Part shown: piece by piece, positions 53,256-63,104 of the stretch | Position numbering within the stretch: position 1 is the stretch's first letter | How the letters are laid out: every line of letters starts with the position of its first letter | Assembly (NCBI GenBank): GCA_934463175.1 | Contig: CAKSIW010000002.1 | Span: 1-64,000, forward strand | Reading direction: 5' to 3' | DNA length: 64,000 bases | Source: an uncultured Clostridia bacterium | Lineage (GTDB): Bacteria > Bacillota > Clostridia > Monoglobales > Monoglobaceae | The notes under the pieces: model-generated | Seen by the model: the letters and a program-made list of their open reading frames with translations, nothing else | Database searches by the model: none | Told to the model about the DNA's origin: nothing | Translations under genes and position numbers: made by a program

Positions 53256-53615
53256 TTATTTGTCAGAATGCTTTGCAAGCTCGATTTTGAGCCGCTGCAC
53301 TTCCTTCACAAGCTCTTCCGTCCGTTTTTCCGCCTCGTCAAGCTTTGTTTTCATTTGCTTTTCGCTCTTGGAATAATCGGCAACCTGTTTTCTGAGATTG
53401 TCCGTTCCGTCCTCCAGCTTCAGATAGTCGTCCGAAAGGTTGATTGATGTCAGCATTGCAAGCATTGCAGTGCTCAGGTGCGGATTGTGTTCGTTTATCT
53501 CCGCCATTTTTTTGTCAACAAGTATTGCAACTCTCTGCACATACTCCGGCTCCTCGGGTGTCACAAGTGTATAGTCCGTGCTGTTGATTCTCACAACAAC
53601 CTTATTCTTTTCCAT
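53256..53615 (-). CDS. zapA: Cell division protein ZapA
   Basis: A 119-residue protein. The N-terminal part (NKVVVRINSTDYTLVTPEEP, YVQRVAILVDKKMAEINE) is the ZapA fold that bundles FtsZ, followed by a coiled coil (about 65-115). Start at 53615 has GGGGGG upstream. Confidence 0.92.
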   Translation of the reverse strand: MEKNKVVVRINSTDYTLVTPEEPEYVQRVAILVDKKMAEINEHNPHLSTAMLAMLTSINLSDDYLKLEDGTDNLRKQVADYSKSEKQMKTKLDEAEKRTEELVKEVQRLKIELAKHSDK

Positions 53616-53638
53616 AGAAAATCCCCCCAAAGCTAAAA

Positions 53639-54178
53639 TTACCGCTTTTTCATCACTTCAAGACCCTTAAAGAAAGCCATAACGGTTTTTGCGTCATTAA
53701 TTTCATTATTCATAATCATTTTTTTCACTTCGTCAATTTCAAACAGCTCAATATCCAGATATTCGTCCTCATCGGGGTGAATTTCTCCGCGGTAAAGCCC
53801 TGTTGCAAGAAAAAGATATGTGACCTCATTCGCAAAGCCCGGCGAGGGATACATATGACCGAGAGGAACAAAGCTCTCTGCCTTCATTCCCGTCTCCTCC
53901 TCCAGCTCGCGCATTCCGCACACAAGCGGTTCTTCTTCTCCGTCAAGCTTGCCTGCCGGAATTTCATAGATTGCCTTTTCAATCGGCTTTCTGAACTGCT
54001 TCACCATTATAATTTTATTATCCTCTGTGACTGCCAGAACACCGACGCCGCCCGGGTGGTCAACAATGTCCCTGTATGCCGTCTTTCCGTCGGGCATCAG
54101 AACCGTGTCAACCCTGACGTTTATGATATGTCCTTCAAAAACACGTTCCGACGATGCGGTTTTCTCTTCAAATACCAT
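53639..54178 (-). CDS. NUDIX hydrolase, ADP-ribose pyrophosphatase type
   Basis: A 179-residue protein. The Nudix box begins at GKLDGEEE and ends RELEEETG (near residues 75-97) with full spacing. FEGHIINVRVDTVLMPDG and VKQFRKPIEKAIYEIPAGKL are typical of NudF, which splits ADP-ribose to AMP and ribose 5-phosphate. It is followed by zapA. Confidence 0.92.
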   Translation of the reverse strand: MVFEEKTASSERVFEGHIINVRVDTVLMPDGKTAYRDIVDHPGGVGVLAVTEDNKIIMVKQFRKPIEKAIYEIPAGKLDGEEEPLVCGMRELEEETGMKAESFVPLGHMYPSPGFANEVTYLFLATGLYRGEIHPDEDEYLDIELFEIDEVKKMIMNNEINDAKTVMAFFKGLEVMKKR

Positions 54179-54209
54179 TCAAAAATCCTCCGTTCCAAGG
54201 CACTCAATG

Positions 54210-54257
54210 CAAAAAATCACACAGACGGGCAGAAAAATTGTCTGCCCGTCCGATTTT
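54210..54257 (-). terminator. Terminator after gdhA
   Basis: Minus-strand GACGGGCAGA pairs with TCTGCCCGTC, followed after TGTGA by six T. Confidence 0.8.
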
Positions 54258-54288
54258 CATTGATATATTCAAGCTGTCAGGCAGCAGG

Positions 54289-55647
<1,359 letters not shown>

Positions 55648-55675
55648 CTAAAGTTTATTAACCTATCCACCGCTT

Positions 55676-55704
55676 ATTATACCACACTATTTTTTTCTAT
55701 GCAA
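55676..55704 (-). promoter_or_regulatory. gdhA promoter
   Basis: Minus-strand TTGCAT (55699-55704), 17 bases, TATAAT (55676-55681), about 40 bases before the start. Confidence 0.75.
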
Positions 55705-55753
55705 GATTTTTTTGCTAAGTTAGGCGATTTTTTTCACATTCGCCCGTTGTCAG

Positions 55754-57001
55754 CTATCGGGCTGTGCAGCTGCGCCCCGCAAGTCTGCCCGTTGAAAAGG
55801 CAATCTGAAGATTATATCCGCCCGTATATGCGTCAACATCAATCACCTCACCCGCAAAAAACAGTCCGCCAACCTTCTTTGACTGCATTGTTGACGGGTC
55901 AATATCCCTGACCGAAACACCGCCCGATGTGATTATTGCCTGTTCAATCGGACAGAAATCCGTCACCGTCAGCTCCACATGCTTAATTGCACGGACAAGC
56001 GCGGCGCGCTCTGCGCGCGTCACCGAATTGACCTTTTTGTGCGGCTCAATTTCCGACAGCGCACACACCGTATCAATCAATGCCGAGGGAAGCAAATCAC
56101 CGAGAGCGTTTCTGAAATCCTTGTTTGTGTATTTCTCAAAATCCCTCAGAATCCGCTTATCAAGCGTTTTGTCATCAAGAGCCGGCTTGAGATCAAGCAC
56201 AATCCTATATTTCCCCTCCGCCATCGGACGCATATGCGCCGACGCGCTGAGTATCACAGGTCCCGTCAGACCGAAATGCGCAAACATCATTTCGCCGAAA
56301 TCCTCATACACCTTTTTTCCTTTTTCGTTCAGAACCGTAATTGCAATGTTTCTGAGAGACAGTCCCATAAGTCCGTATGCCCATTGCTCACGAACCTTAA
56401 CCGGCACCAGAGACGGCTTTGGTTCAATCACGGTGTGTCCAAGTTCCTCCGCCCACACATATCCGTCGCCTGTTGAGCCTGTTGTGCTGTAGGAAAGACC
56501 GCCCGTTGCGACAATCACCGATTTTGCGGAAAGCTTTTCGCCGCTGCCGAGCTGAACACCGCACACCGCGCCGTCCGCAGTCAGAATTTTCTTCGCCTCG
56601 CCCTTCACAATCCGCACGCCGTTTGATTTCATATACCGTGCAAGCGCATCGGCAATATCCGAGCTTTTGTCGGACACGGGAAACACCCGTCCGCCGCGTT
56701 CTGTCTTTGTTTCAACTCCGAGACTGCCGAAAAAATCTATTGTGTCGAGATTGGTGAAGCCATAGAACGCGCTGTATAAAAACGAGCTGTTCACAGTCAC
56801 ATTTCCGATCAGTTCCTCCGTGTCCTCACAGGCGTTTGTGACATTGCAGCGTCCCTTGCCCGTTATCAGGAGCTTTTTCCCGAGAATCCTGTTTTTTTCA
56901 ATCAGAGCAACACGTGCGCCGCCTTCCGCGGCAGTGCCTGCCGCCATCATGCCTGCCGCACCGCCGCCGATTACAATGACATCAAAGCTGCTCTCTCTCA
57001 T
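55754..57001 (-). CDS. NAD(P)/FAD-dependent oxidoreductase, HI0933/BaiN family
   Basis: A 415-residue flavoprotein. The Rossmann motif is VIGGGAAGMMAAGTAA near residue 11, then GKGRCNVTN near 50, a family hallmark, and ITSGGVSVRDIDPSTMQSK with GLFFAGEVIDVDAYTGGYNL at the end. Relatives include the bile-acid enzyme BaiN and the YtfP/YhiN proteins; substrate is not inferable. It overlaps the rluB gene by 4 bases. Confidence 0.92.
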   Translation of the reverse strand: MRESSFDVIVIGGGAAGMMAAGTAAEGGARVALIEKNRILGKKLLITGKGRCNVTNACEDTEELIGNVTVNSSFLYSAFYGFTNLDTIDFFGSLGVETKTERGGRVFPVSDKSSDIADALARYMKSNGVRIVKGEAKKILTADGAVCGVQLGSGEKLSAKSVIVATGGLSYSTTGSTGDGYVWAEELGHTVIEPKPSLVPVKVREQWAYGLMGLSLRNIAITVLNEKGKKVYEDFGEMMFAHFGLTGPVILSASAHMRPMAEGKYRIVLDLKPALDDKTLDKRILRDFEKYTNKDFRNALGDLLPSALIDTVCALSEIEPHKKVNSVTRAERAALVRAIKHVELTVTDFCPIEQAIITSGGVSVRDIDPSTMQSKKVGGLFFAGEVIDVDAYTGGYNLQIAFSTGRLAGRSCTAR

Positions 57002-57774
57002 GATTTTTTGCTCCTGCTCTTTCTTTGAGACGGACGGAATTTTGAGGACGGCTTTTTATCCGTACCGATTTTTTTGAGCATGTTGACCTCCGACTCGGAA
57101 AGCTTTCTCCACTTTCCCGTCGGCAAATGTCCGAGCACAAGTCCTGCCTCGCTGACTCTTTTCAGCTTTTTGACAATGCACCCAAGCTCCTCAAACATTC
57201 GGCGCACCTGACGGTTGCGTCCCTCATGAATTGTAATCTGAATTTTTGTGCCGAGCTGTGTTGCGCCGACAACCTCAACCTCTGCCGGGCTGGTCTTATA
57301 TCCGTCAATAACCACACCACGTCTGAGATTCACAATTGTGTCCATTGACACATTGCCCGTGACCTCTGCAATATATGTTTTCGACACATCATGCTTCGGG
57401 TGGGTCACACGAAAAGTCAGGTCGCCGTCATTTGTCATCAGCAAAAGTCCCTCCGTGTCATAATCCAGTCTGCCGACAGGATATATCCTTGCCGAAATAT
57501 CAGACACAAGTTCCATGACCGTGGGTCTCCCCTTGTCGTCCGAAACCGTTGTGACAAATCCGACGGGCTTGTTCAGCATAATATACATTTTCTTTTCAAC
57601 ATGCTTGATTTTCTCGCCGTCAACCTCAACCGTGTCATAGTTTTCGTCAATCTGCACGCCCATCTCGCGCACAATCTCACCGTTGACCGCAACCCTGCCC
57701 TCACTGATTATTTTTTCCGCTCCGCGGCGCGACGCAACGCCTGCCGCCGCAAGATATTTCTGTAATCTGACCAA
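56998..57774 (-). CDS. rluB: rRNA large-subunit pseudouridine synthase, RluB type
   Basis: A 258-residue enzyme. Residues 1-60 are an S4 RNA-binding domain (RLQKYLAAAGVASRRGAEKI); the catalytic Asp is in GRLDYDTEGLLLMTNDGDL near 105; the tail is basic (Lys/Arg/Ser-rich), common in this group. Homologues modify U2605 of 23S rRNA. The start is placed at TTG 57774, nine bases after CGGAG, matching the family start; an upstream TTG at 57810 is open. Confidence 0.92.
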   Translation of the reverse strand: MVRLQKYLAAAGVASRRGAEKIISEGRVAVNGEIVREMGVQIDENYDTVEVDGEKIKHVEKKMYIMLNKPVGFVTTVSDDKGRPTVMELVSDISARIYPVGRLDYDTEGLLLMTNDGDLTFRVTHPKHDVSKTYIAEVTGNVSMDTIVNLRRGVVIDGYKTSPAEVEVVGATQLGTKIQITIHEGRNRQVRRMFEELGCIVKKLKRVSEAGLVLGHLPTGKWRKLSESEVNMLKKIGTDKKPSSKFRPSQRKSRSKKS

Positions 57775-57819
57775 TTTTCTGTTCTCCGTTTCTGAAATTT
57801 TTATCGGCAAGTCAGTCTC

Positions 57820-58629
57820 TCACCATTTATAGTCTGCATTATGATACGGCGTCCCGACAAACCCGATCTGAGTGAAATCCTCCGTATTATGGCGGATTAT
57901 GTAGTCAATGTATGATTCCGTCATAAGTGCCGTGAGCCTGTAGCCCGCAGCGTTCAGGTGTCCCGCAAGATAGAAATGCTTCTTGAATTTTTCATCATGC
58001 ACAGGTGCATATTTTCTGAAATCCAGAACATAGCAGTTTTCAAACACAGCCGCAATTTCGTGAAGCAGCTCCGCATGTCTGTCATAAATCCCGCTGCGTT
58101 CAGGCGACTCGTCCGACTTCGGGCATGTCATCAGAAAAAATTTTGCCTTCGGCTGAAGCATTTTGAATTTCGAGATAATTTTTGCATAATAGCCTGCAAA
58201 GGTCGGTTTGTTCTTTGCGTAATCCTCCGTGTCAATGTCGGCTGTGCTGCCAAGCTCCATTTCCCCTGCCAGAATCGCGCTCGCGTCATTCACCCCGAGA
58301 GCGATTATATACGCACGGCACTTGTATTTGTCGGAATAAAAGCCCTTTTCCTTTGCAAGATCATTGAAGGTTTTTGCCGAAAGACCTCCGCGCGACAGAT
58401 TATAGACCGTGCACCCCGCATCTCTCGCCATAAACTGACCCCATGAATATTCATAATAATCATGCCAGCCGCACTCACCGTTTTCCATTGATTCAAACTC
58501 TCCCGAGGAAAGACTGTCGCCTATGCAGCCTATGCTTCCGAGTATTCCGCAGAATCCGCCGTTTCCGACAATTGTGTCAAGCGGCTGTTCTCCGTTTTTA
58601 TCCATAAACCTTTCAATATCCATTGCCAT
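57820..58629 (-). CDS. SGNH/GDSL hydrolase family protein
   Basis: A 269-residue esterase-like protein. Block I is IGCIGDSLSSGEFE with Ser near 38, the Gly block is YNLSRGGLSAKTF, the Asn block IALGVNDASA. The last block reads AGHLNAAGY, so the His is kept but the usual Asp three residues before it is not; the triad may be a dyad or use another acid. There is no signal peptide. It is separated from rluB by 45 bases. Confidence 0.85.
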   Translation of the reverse strand: MAMDIERFMDKNGEQPLDTIVGNGGFCGILGSIGCIGDSLSSGEFESMENGECGWHDYYEYSWGQFMARDAGCTVYNLSRGGLSAKTFNDLAKEKGFYSDKYKCRAYIIALGVNDASAILAGEMELGSTADIDTEDYAKNKPTFAGYYAKIISKFKMLQPKAKFFLMTCPKSDESPERSGIYDRHAELLHEIAAVFENCYVLDFRKYAPVHDEKFKKHFYLAGHLNAAGYRLTALMTESYIDYIIRHNTEDFTQIGFVGTPYHNADYKW

Positions 58630-58676
58630 TTTAAAGCTTCCTTTCTTTCTTTGATTGCGCCGATTTCCCGAGTATT

Positions 58677-58705
58677 ATAATACAACACTTGCGCCGCATT
58701 TTCAA
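58677..58705 (-). promoter_or_regulatory. Promoter of the SGNH hydrolase gene
   Basis: Minus-strand TTGAAA (58700-58705), 17 bases, TATTAT (58677-58682). An overlapping TATAAT three bases downstream is an alternative -10 box. Confidence 0.65.
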
Positions 58706-58715
58706 GCCTTTTCAA

Positions 58716-58750
58716 AGAAAAAGCCCTCCATTTCAAAGGGAAGGCTTTTT
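58716..58750 (-). terminator. Terminator after the stalk-domain gene
   Basis: Minus-strand AAGCCTTCC pairs with GGAGGGCTT (one G-U pair), followed by a T-rich tract. Confidence 0.75.
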
Positions 58751-58761
58751 TACCGTTCAAA

Positions 58762-60228
58762 TTAATTGGCTCTGCTGTTCCAGAATCCGACTTCAAGCAC
58801 CTTGTTCAGAAGGTCATATGACATTGATGACAAATCATAGTCAAACACTGCCTTCACAAAGAAATCATCAACATAAACCTTGTTGTCTCTCTCAATTGCG
58901 GGATAGTTCAATGCAAGATCCATGCCGTCAACATTGACGATGTTTTCGCCGACTCTGAACTTCACCGTTTTGAAGCCGTATTTGCCCTCTGCCGCAGTCA
59001 CGGTCAGCAAGCCGTTGTCATATGCAATGTCAAACGTGTCACTGTCCGCACTTTCAAACAGATTGCGCACTCCGAAATATGCACCGTCACTGCCTGCCGC
59101 AAGATATTCGCCCTCTTCATATATTCCGATGAACGGACTTGCGCCGTCGGGAACTATCATCGTGTCATATCCGTACATCATTTCATTGAACGGAACCGAA
59201 TTTTCATTTGTAAGCTCGGGGAAATCAACCTTCACATATCTGTTCACATTTTTGTAGGTTTGCTTCATGTGAAGCGTGAAATCAAGCACTCCCTCCGTGT
59301 CAAGCTCCGCACCGAACACACGTGCCGCAGCCGCAGGGTCAATGCTGAAATGAATGTCGCTCGTCACGCCTCCGACATATTTTCCTGCCAGAGTGTAGGT
59401 TATCGTGATTCCGTCCTTGCCGAAAATCTGTATCTTGTCAAGCGTATCGCGCACGCCTGCCAGCATTCCGCGCACCGCAAGCGACGACATGACATTGCCC
59501 GGTGCTTCGGGAAGAAACAGTTTTTCCGTTTCCCCATTATCCGCCGCAATGTTCAGTGCAAGCTCCGCCACGCCGAGAATATATTTCTTTGCAGCCGCAT
59601 CGTCCAGCTTGACGGTGACCGCAGCACCCCTCGTTGTGACAGTTCCGCACTCGGTCAGCAAATCTGCCGCCTTTGCCGAAATTGCTCCGATTGCCTCCTT
59701 GTTCAGAAGCTTGTCATATACCGCCGCAACCGACGCAAAAGCCTCACCGCCGTCCGACTTTACAAGCTCTGCAATGTCAATTTTCAAATATTTATCCATG
59801 TACGGATATTTTGCAACGATGTTATATGTTGGGTTTTCGCGGTCTCCGAAATCCAGATCAATCCACATTCCGCATTTCGCGTCAACATTCAGTGTGAGGT
59901 TTCTGTTCACCTCGGCAGGAATGCTCTGAGCACCCTCCATGCTCATTCTGATCTGCTTATAGTCATCGGAAATGCTCACCTTGACCTCCACATTGCTTTT
60001 CGCGCCAAACAGGCTTTCGGCAAGCGTTTTCAGATTCACAAACAGCGACGCCGGATATGCCTCCGCAAGTCCGTCAAGAAAATCAATCGGCTTGTTGAGC
60101 GTGAACGAAAGCTCCGCCGTGCCCTCATAGCTTTTATATTCCTCCTTGAGAAAATCAAGTCCCGCAGCACTGACGCTCATTGTGAACATCATAACCGCCA
60201 CAGCAATAAAGCTGATTAGTCTTTTCAT
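58762..60228 (-). CDS. Secreted stalk-domain protein, unknown function
   Basis: A 488-residue protein with a clear signal peptide (KRLISFIAVAVMMFTMSVSAAG, cut after SAAG region). The C-terminal 60-70 residues (NYPAIERDNKVYVDDFFVKA, then YDLLNKVLEVG) resemble the copper amine oxidase-like stalk domain common in secreted Clostridia proteins. The middle is rich in beta strands and has no recognised family. There is no sortase motif or membrane anchor. It has its own promoter and terminator. Confidence 0.75.
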   Translation of the reverse strand: MKRLISFIAVAVMMFTMSVSAAGLDFLKEEYKSYEGTAELSFTLNKPIDFLDGLAEAYPASLFVNLKTLAESLFGAKSNVEVKVSISDDYKQIRMSMEGAQSIPAEVNRNLTLNVDAKCGMWIDLDFGDRENPTYNIVAKYPYMDKYLKIDIAELVKSDGGEAFASVAAVYDKLLNKEAIGAISAKAADLLTECGTVTTRGAAVTVKLDDAAAKKYILGVAELALNIAADNGETEKLFLPEAPGNVMSSLAVRGMLAGVRDTLDKIQIFGKDGITITYTLAGKYVGGVTSDIHFSIDPAAAARVFGAELDTEGVLDFTLHMKQTYKNVNRYVKVDFPELTNENSVPFNEMMYGYDTMIVPDGASPFIGIYEEGEYLAAGSDGAYFGVRNLFESADSDTFDIAYDNGLLTVTAAEGKYGFKTVKFRVGENIVNVDGMDLALNYPAIERDNKVYVDDFFVKAVFDYDLSSMSYDLLNKVLEVGFWNSRAN

Positions 60229-60258
60229 AGTCCGTAAACACTCCTTTGCTTTTTCTTC

Positions 60259-60287
60259 AATATAACACATTTGTGCGGAATTTTCAA
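60259..60287 (-). promoter_or_regulatory. Promoter of the stalk-domain gene
   Basis: Minus-strand TTGAAA (60282-60287), 17 bases, TATATT (60259-60264), in the short gap after prs. Confidence 0.7.
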
Positions 60288-60296
60288 GCACAATTC

Positions 60297-61424
60297 TCAC
60301 ATATTCTTATACTTATTGAGAATTTTGTTTATTCTGTTTATCGGATTCAGAAGGTCGCTGATTGAATGCTCCGCATTAAGCTCACTGATGAGAAGTGCAA
60401 TATATTTGCTCATATCAACCTGGTGATACCACGGCTTGGTCAGAAGCTCAGGCTTTGCATATATGAGGTTTGTTGTGAACACACCCTCAATCAAGCCTTC
60501 TTCATATGCCTTGTCAAAACGCTCAAAGCCCTCTGTGAAAAGTCCGAATGTTGAGAACACAAACACTCTCGACGCATTTCTCTTTTTCAGCTCGCGCGAC
60601 ACATCAATCATCGAATCGCCCGACGAAATCATATCGTCAACAACAATAACATTTCTGCCGTCAAGGTTTGAGCCGAGGAACTCATGCGCAATAATCGGGT
60701 TCTTTCCGTTCACAACCTGCGAATAGTCACGGCGTTTATAGAACATTCCCAGCTCCATTTCAAGAACCGAGGAATAATACATACATCTTGACATTGCGCC
60801 CTCATCGGGAGACACAATCATCGTGTTTTCCTTGTTCAGGATTATGTCCTTGTCATACTTCAGACACGCTTTTATCATCTGATATGTAGGCTGAACGTTT
60901 TCAAAGCCCTTGAACGGAATTGCGTTCTGAACTCTCGGGTCGTGTGCATCAAAGGTGATTATGTTGTCAACTCCTATGCTCGTCAGCTCCTGAAGTGCCA
61001 TTGCACAGTCGAGAGATTCCCTTGACTGGCGTTTGTGCTGTCTGCCCTCATAGAGCATGGGCATGATGACGGTGATTCTCTTTGCCTTTCCGCCGATTGC
61101 CGAAATGACACGCTTCAGATCCTGATAGTGGTCATCGGGACTCATGGGAATTTCCTGTCCGTACAGCTTGTATTTTTCGCCGTAGTTGAAGCAGTCCACA
61201 ACGATATATACATCATATGTTCTCGCAGAATGCATTAATGTCGCTTTCGCCTCACCCGTGCCGAATCTCGAAACCTTTATCGGAAGCAGAAAGGTTTCAA
61301 TATCGTCCATATCGTCGTTAAACATTTTGAGGTGTGCGTCAACCTTTGAGCAAAAGCCGTCACACCCTGACATTCCGATTACGCCGAGTCTTCCCAGATT
61401 GTACGATTCGATTGTTGATTTCAT
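60297..61424 (-). CDS. prs: Ribose-phosphate pyrophosphokinase
   Basis: A 375-residue PRPP synthetase, about 55 residues longer than the usual 310-320 form. Metal and substrate motifs: EGRQHKRQSRESL, FDAHDPRVQNA near 155 and the PRPP loop VVDDMISSGDSMIDVS near 262. A divergent N-terminus and a C-terminal helical tail (SISDLLNPINRINKILNKY) account for the extra length; this long form is seen in other Clostridia. It follows pncB, which consumes PRPP. Confidence 0.9.
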   Translation of the reverse strand: MKSTIESYNLGRLGVIGMSGCDGFCSKVDAHLKMFNDDMDDIETFLLPIKVSRFGTGEAKATLMHSARTYDVYIVVDCFNYGEKYKLYGQEIPMSPDDHYQDLKRVISAIGGKAKRITVIMPMLYEGRQHKRQSRESLDCAMALQELTSIGVDNIITFDAHDPRVQNAIPFKGFENVQPTYQMIKACLKYDKDIILNKENTMIVSPDEGAMSRCMYYSSVLEMELGMFYKRRDYSQVVNGKNPIIAHEFLGSNLDGRNVIVVDDMISSGDSMIDVSRELKKRNASRVFVFSTFGLFTEGFERFDKAYEEGLIEGVFTTNLIYAKPELLTKPWYHQVDMSKYIALLISELNAEHSISDLLNPINRINKILNKYKNM

Positions 61425-61475
61425 AAATTCTCTCCTTTGATTGCATTATATCTTAAACTTAATTATTAACTTTCG

Positions 61476-62906
61476 TTAACCGCGGTGTTCGGACAGAAGC
61501 CTGTATTTTATATCCCAGAGCGGCTGCGACAAATCCACATAATATTCATGCGGATTCTCAAAACGCTTAACCTCGTCCCAGATTTTGTCAAGCTGCTCCA
61601 TGCAGTTGTTCCTTATTTCTTCAAGCGAGGGCGAGTCATAGACGCATTTTCCGTTTGCAAAAATCTGTCTGCGCAGCTCAACCGCCGTGAAGTCCGAAAC
61701 GGTCTTTCTTTTCCAGACATGCTCGGGGTCAAACAGCTCATACGGCTTCGATGAATCTATTTTTTCATCTGCAAGGGTGATCACATCGGCAATTGCCTTA
61801 CCCGTGTCGTTTGCAAACAAACGGTACAGGTTTTTGAAGCACGGATTCGTTATCTTGGAAACATTCTCGCTGACCTTGATTTTCGGAATGATTTCACCGT
61901 TTTCTTCAATTGCCGCAAGCTTATACACTCCGCCGAAAACAGGCTCTGATTTCGACGTGATGAGCCTTTCGCCGACACCGAACGAGTCAATGCACGCACC
62001 CTGCTTCAATATGTCCTGTATTATATATTCGTCAAGGGAATTTGAAACAACGATTTTGACGTCCTCATAGCCCGCCGCGTCCAGCATTTCACGGGTTTTT
62101 CTCGTCAGATATGTTATGTCTCCGCTGTCGATTCTGACACCCTTCGGGCGGATTCCCATTGGACGGAGAACCTCGTCAAAGACGCGGATTGCATTCGGAA
62201 CTCCCGATTTCAGCACATTGAAGGTGTCAATCAAGAGCGTGCAGTCATTCGGGTATGCAAGTGCGTACGCGCGGAACGCATCATACTCCGAATCAAATGA
62301 CTGAACCCAGCTGTGCGCCATTGTCCCGAGTGCCGGCACGGCAAACATTTTGTCCGAAACGGTGCATGCCGTTCCGACAGCACCGCCGATATATGCCGCC
62401 CTTGCGCCGTATATCGCGCCGTCACCGCCCTGGGCGCGCCTTGACCCAAACTCCATGACGGGTCTGCCCTCGGCAGCACGCACAATTCTGTTGCACTTTG
62501 TTGCAATCAGGCTTTGGTGGTTTATTGTGAGCAATATCATGGTTTCGACAAACTGCGCCTGAATCAGCGGTCCGCGAACCGTCACAATGGGTTCATTCGG
62601 GAAAATCGGCGTTCCCTCCGGAACTGCCCAGACATCGCATTTGAATTCAAAATCGGAAAGATAGTTCAAAAACTTTTCACTGAAAATCCCCTTGCTTCTG
62701 AGAAACTCAATGTCCTCCTTCTCAAATCTGAGATTTTCCAGATATTCAATAACCTGTTCAACGCCAGCCATTATGGCAAAGCCTGCATTGTCCGGAACCT
62801 TTCTGAAAAACATGTCAAAATATGCCGTTTTGTCCTGCATACCGTTTTCAAAATATCCGTTCGCCATGGTTATTTCATAAAAATCGGTTAATAGCGTATA
62901 ATTCAT
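61476..62906 (-). CDS. pncB: Nicotinate phosphoribosyltransferase
   Basis: A 476-residue enzyme of NAD salvage that joins nicotinate with PRPP, using ATP. It starts NYTLLTDFYEITMANGYFEN; further motifs are EFGSRRAQGGDGAIYGARAA near 153, MAHSWVQSFDSE near 193 (His is phosphorylated in the family) and GVRIDSGDITYL near 257. Its pairing with prs gives PRPP supply and use in one unit. Confidence 0.95.
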   Translation of the reverse strand: MNYTLLTDFYEITMANGYFENGMQDKTAYFDMFFRKVPDNAGFAIMAGVEQVIEYLENLRFEKEDIEFLRSKGIFSEKFLNYLSDFEFKCDVWAVPEGTPIFPNEPIVTVRGPLIQAQFVETMILLTINHQSLIATKCNRIVRAAEGRPVMEFGSRRAQGGDGAIYGARAAYIGGAVGTACTVSDKMFAVPALGTMAHSWVQSFDSEYDAFRAYALAYPNDCTLLIDTFNVLKSGVPNAIRVFDEVLRPMGIRPKGVRIDSGDITYLTRKTREMLDAAGYEDVKIVVSNSLDEYIIQDILKQGACIDSFGVGERLITSKSEPVFGGVYKLAAIEENGEIIPKIKVSENVSKITNPCFKNLYRLFANDTGKAIADVITLADEKIDSSKPYELFDPEHVWKRKTVSDFTAVELRRQIFANGKCVYDSPSLEEIRNNCMEQLDKIWDEVKRFENPHEYYVDLSQPLWDIKYRLLSEHRG

Positions 62907-62954
62907 TCCGAAAATCCTCTCCGAGCATTAAGTCAATTATAAAATTACATTTTA

Positions 62955-62983
62955 ATTATAACACTCATGAATCAAAAACACAA
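62955..62983 (-). promoter_or_regulatory. Promoter of the pncB-prs pair
   Basis: Minus-strand TTGTGT (62978-62983), 17 bases, TATAAT (62955-62960), about 50 bases before pncB. Confidence 0.75.
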
Positions 62984-63062
62984 GTATTTTGACCCGATTT
63001 TATCTTTTTCTACGTTTTACACAAATTATTCCCCGATTTGTCAATTTTTATACATACACGGC

Positions 63063-63104
63063 AAAATAACGGGGACGGTTTAAAAAACCGTCCCCGTTAT
63101 TTTT
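63063..63104 (-). terminator. Terminator after the glycoside hydrolase gene
   Basis: Perfect 18-bp arms (AAAATAACGGGGACGGTT and complement) around a short A-rich loop, with T-rich ends on both strands. Confidence 0.9.
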
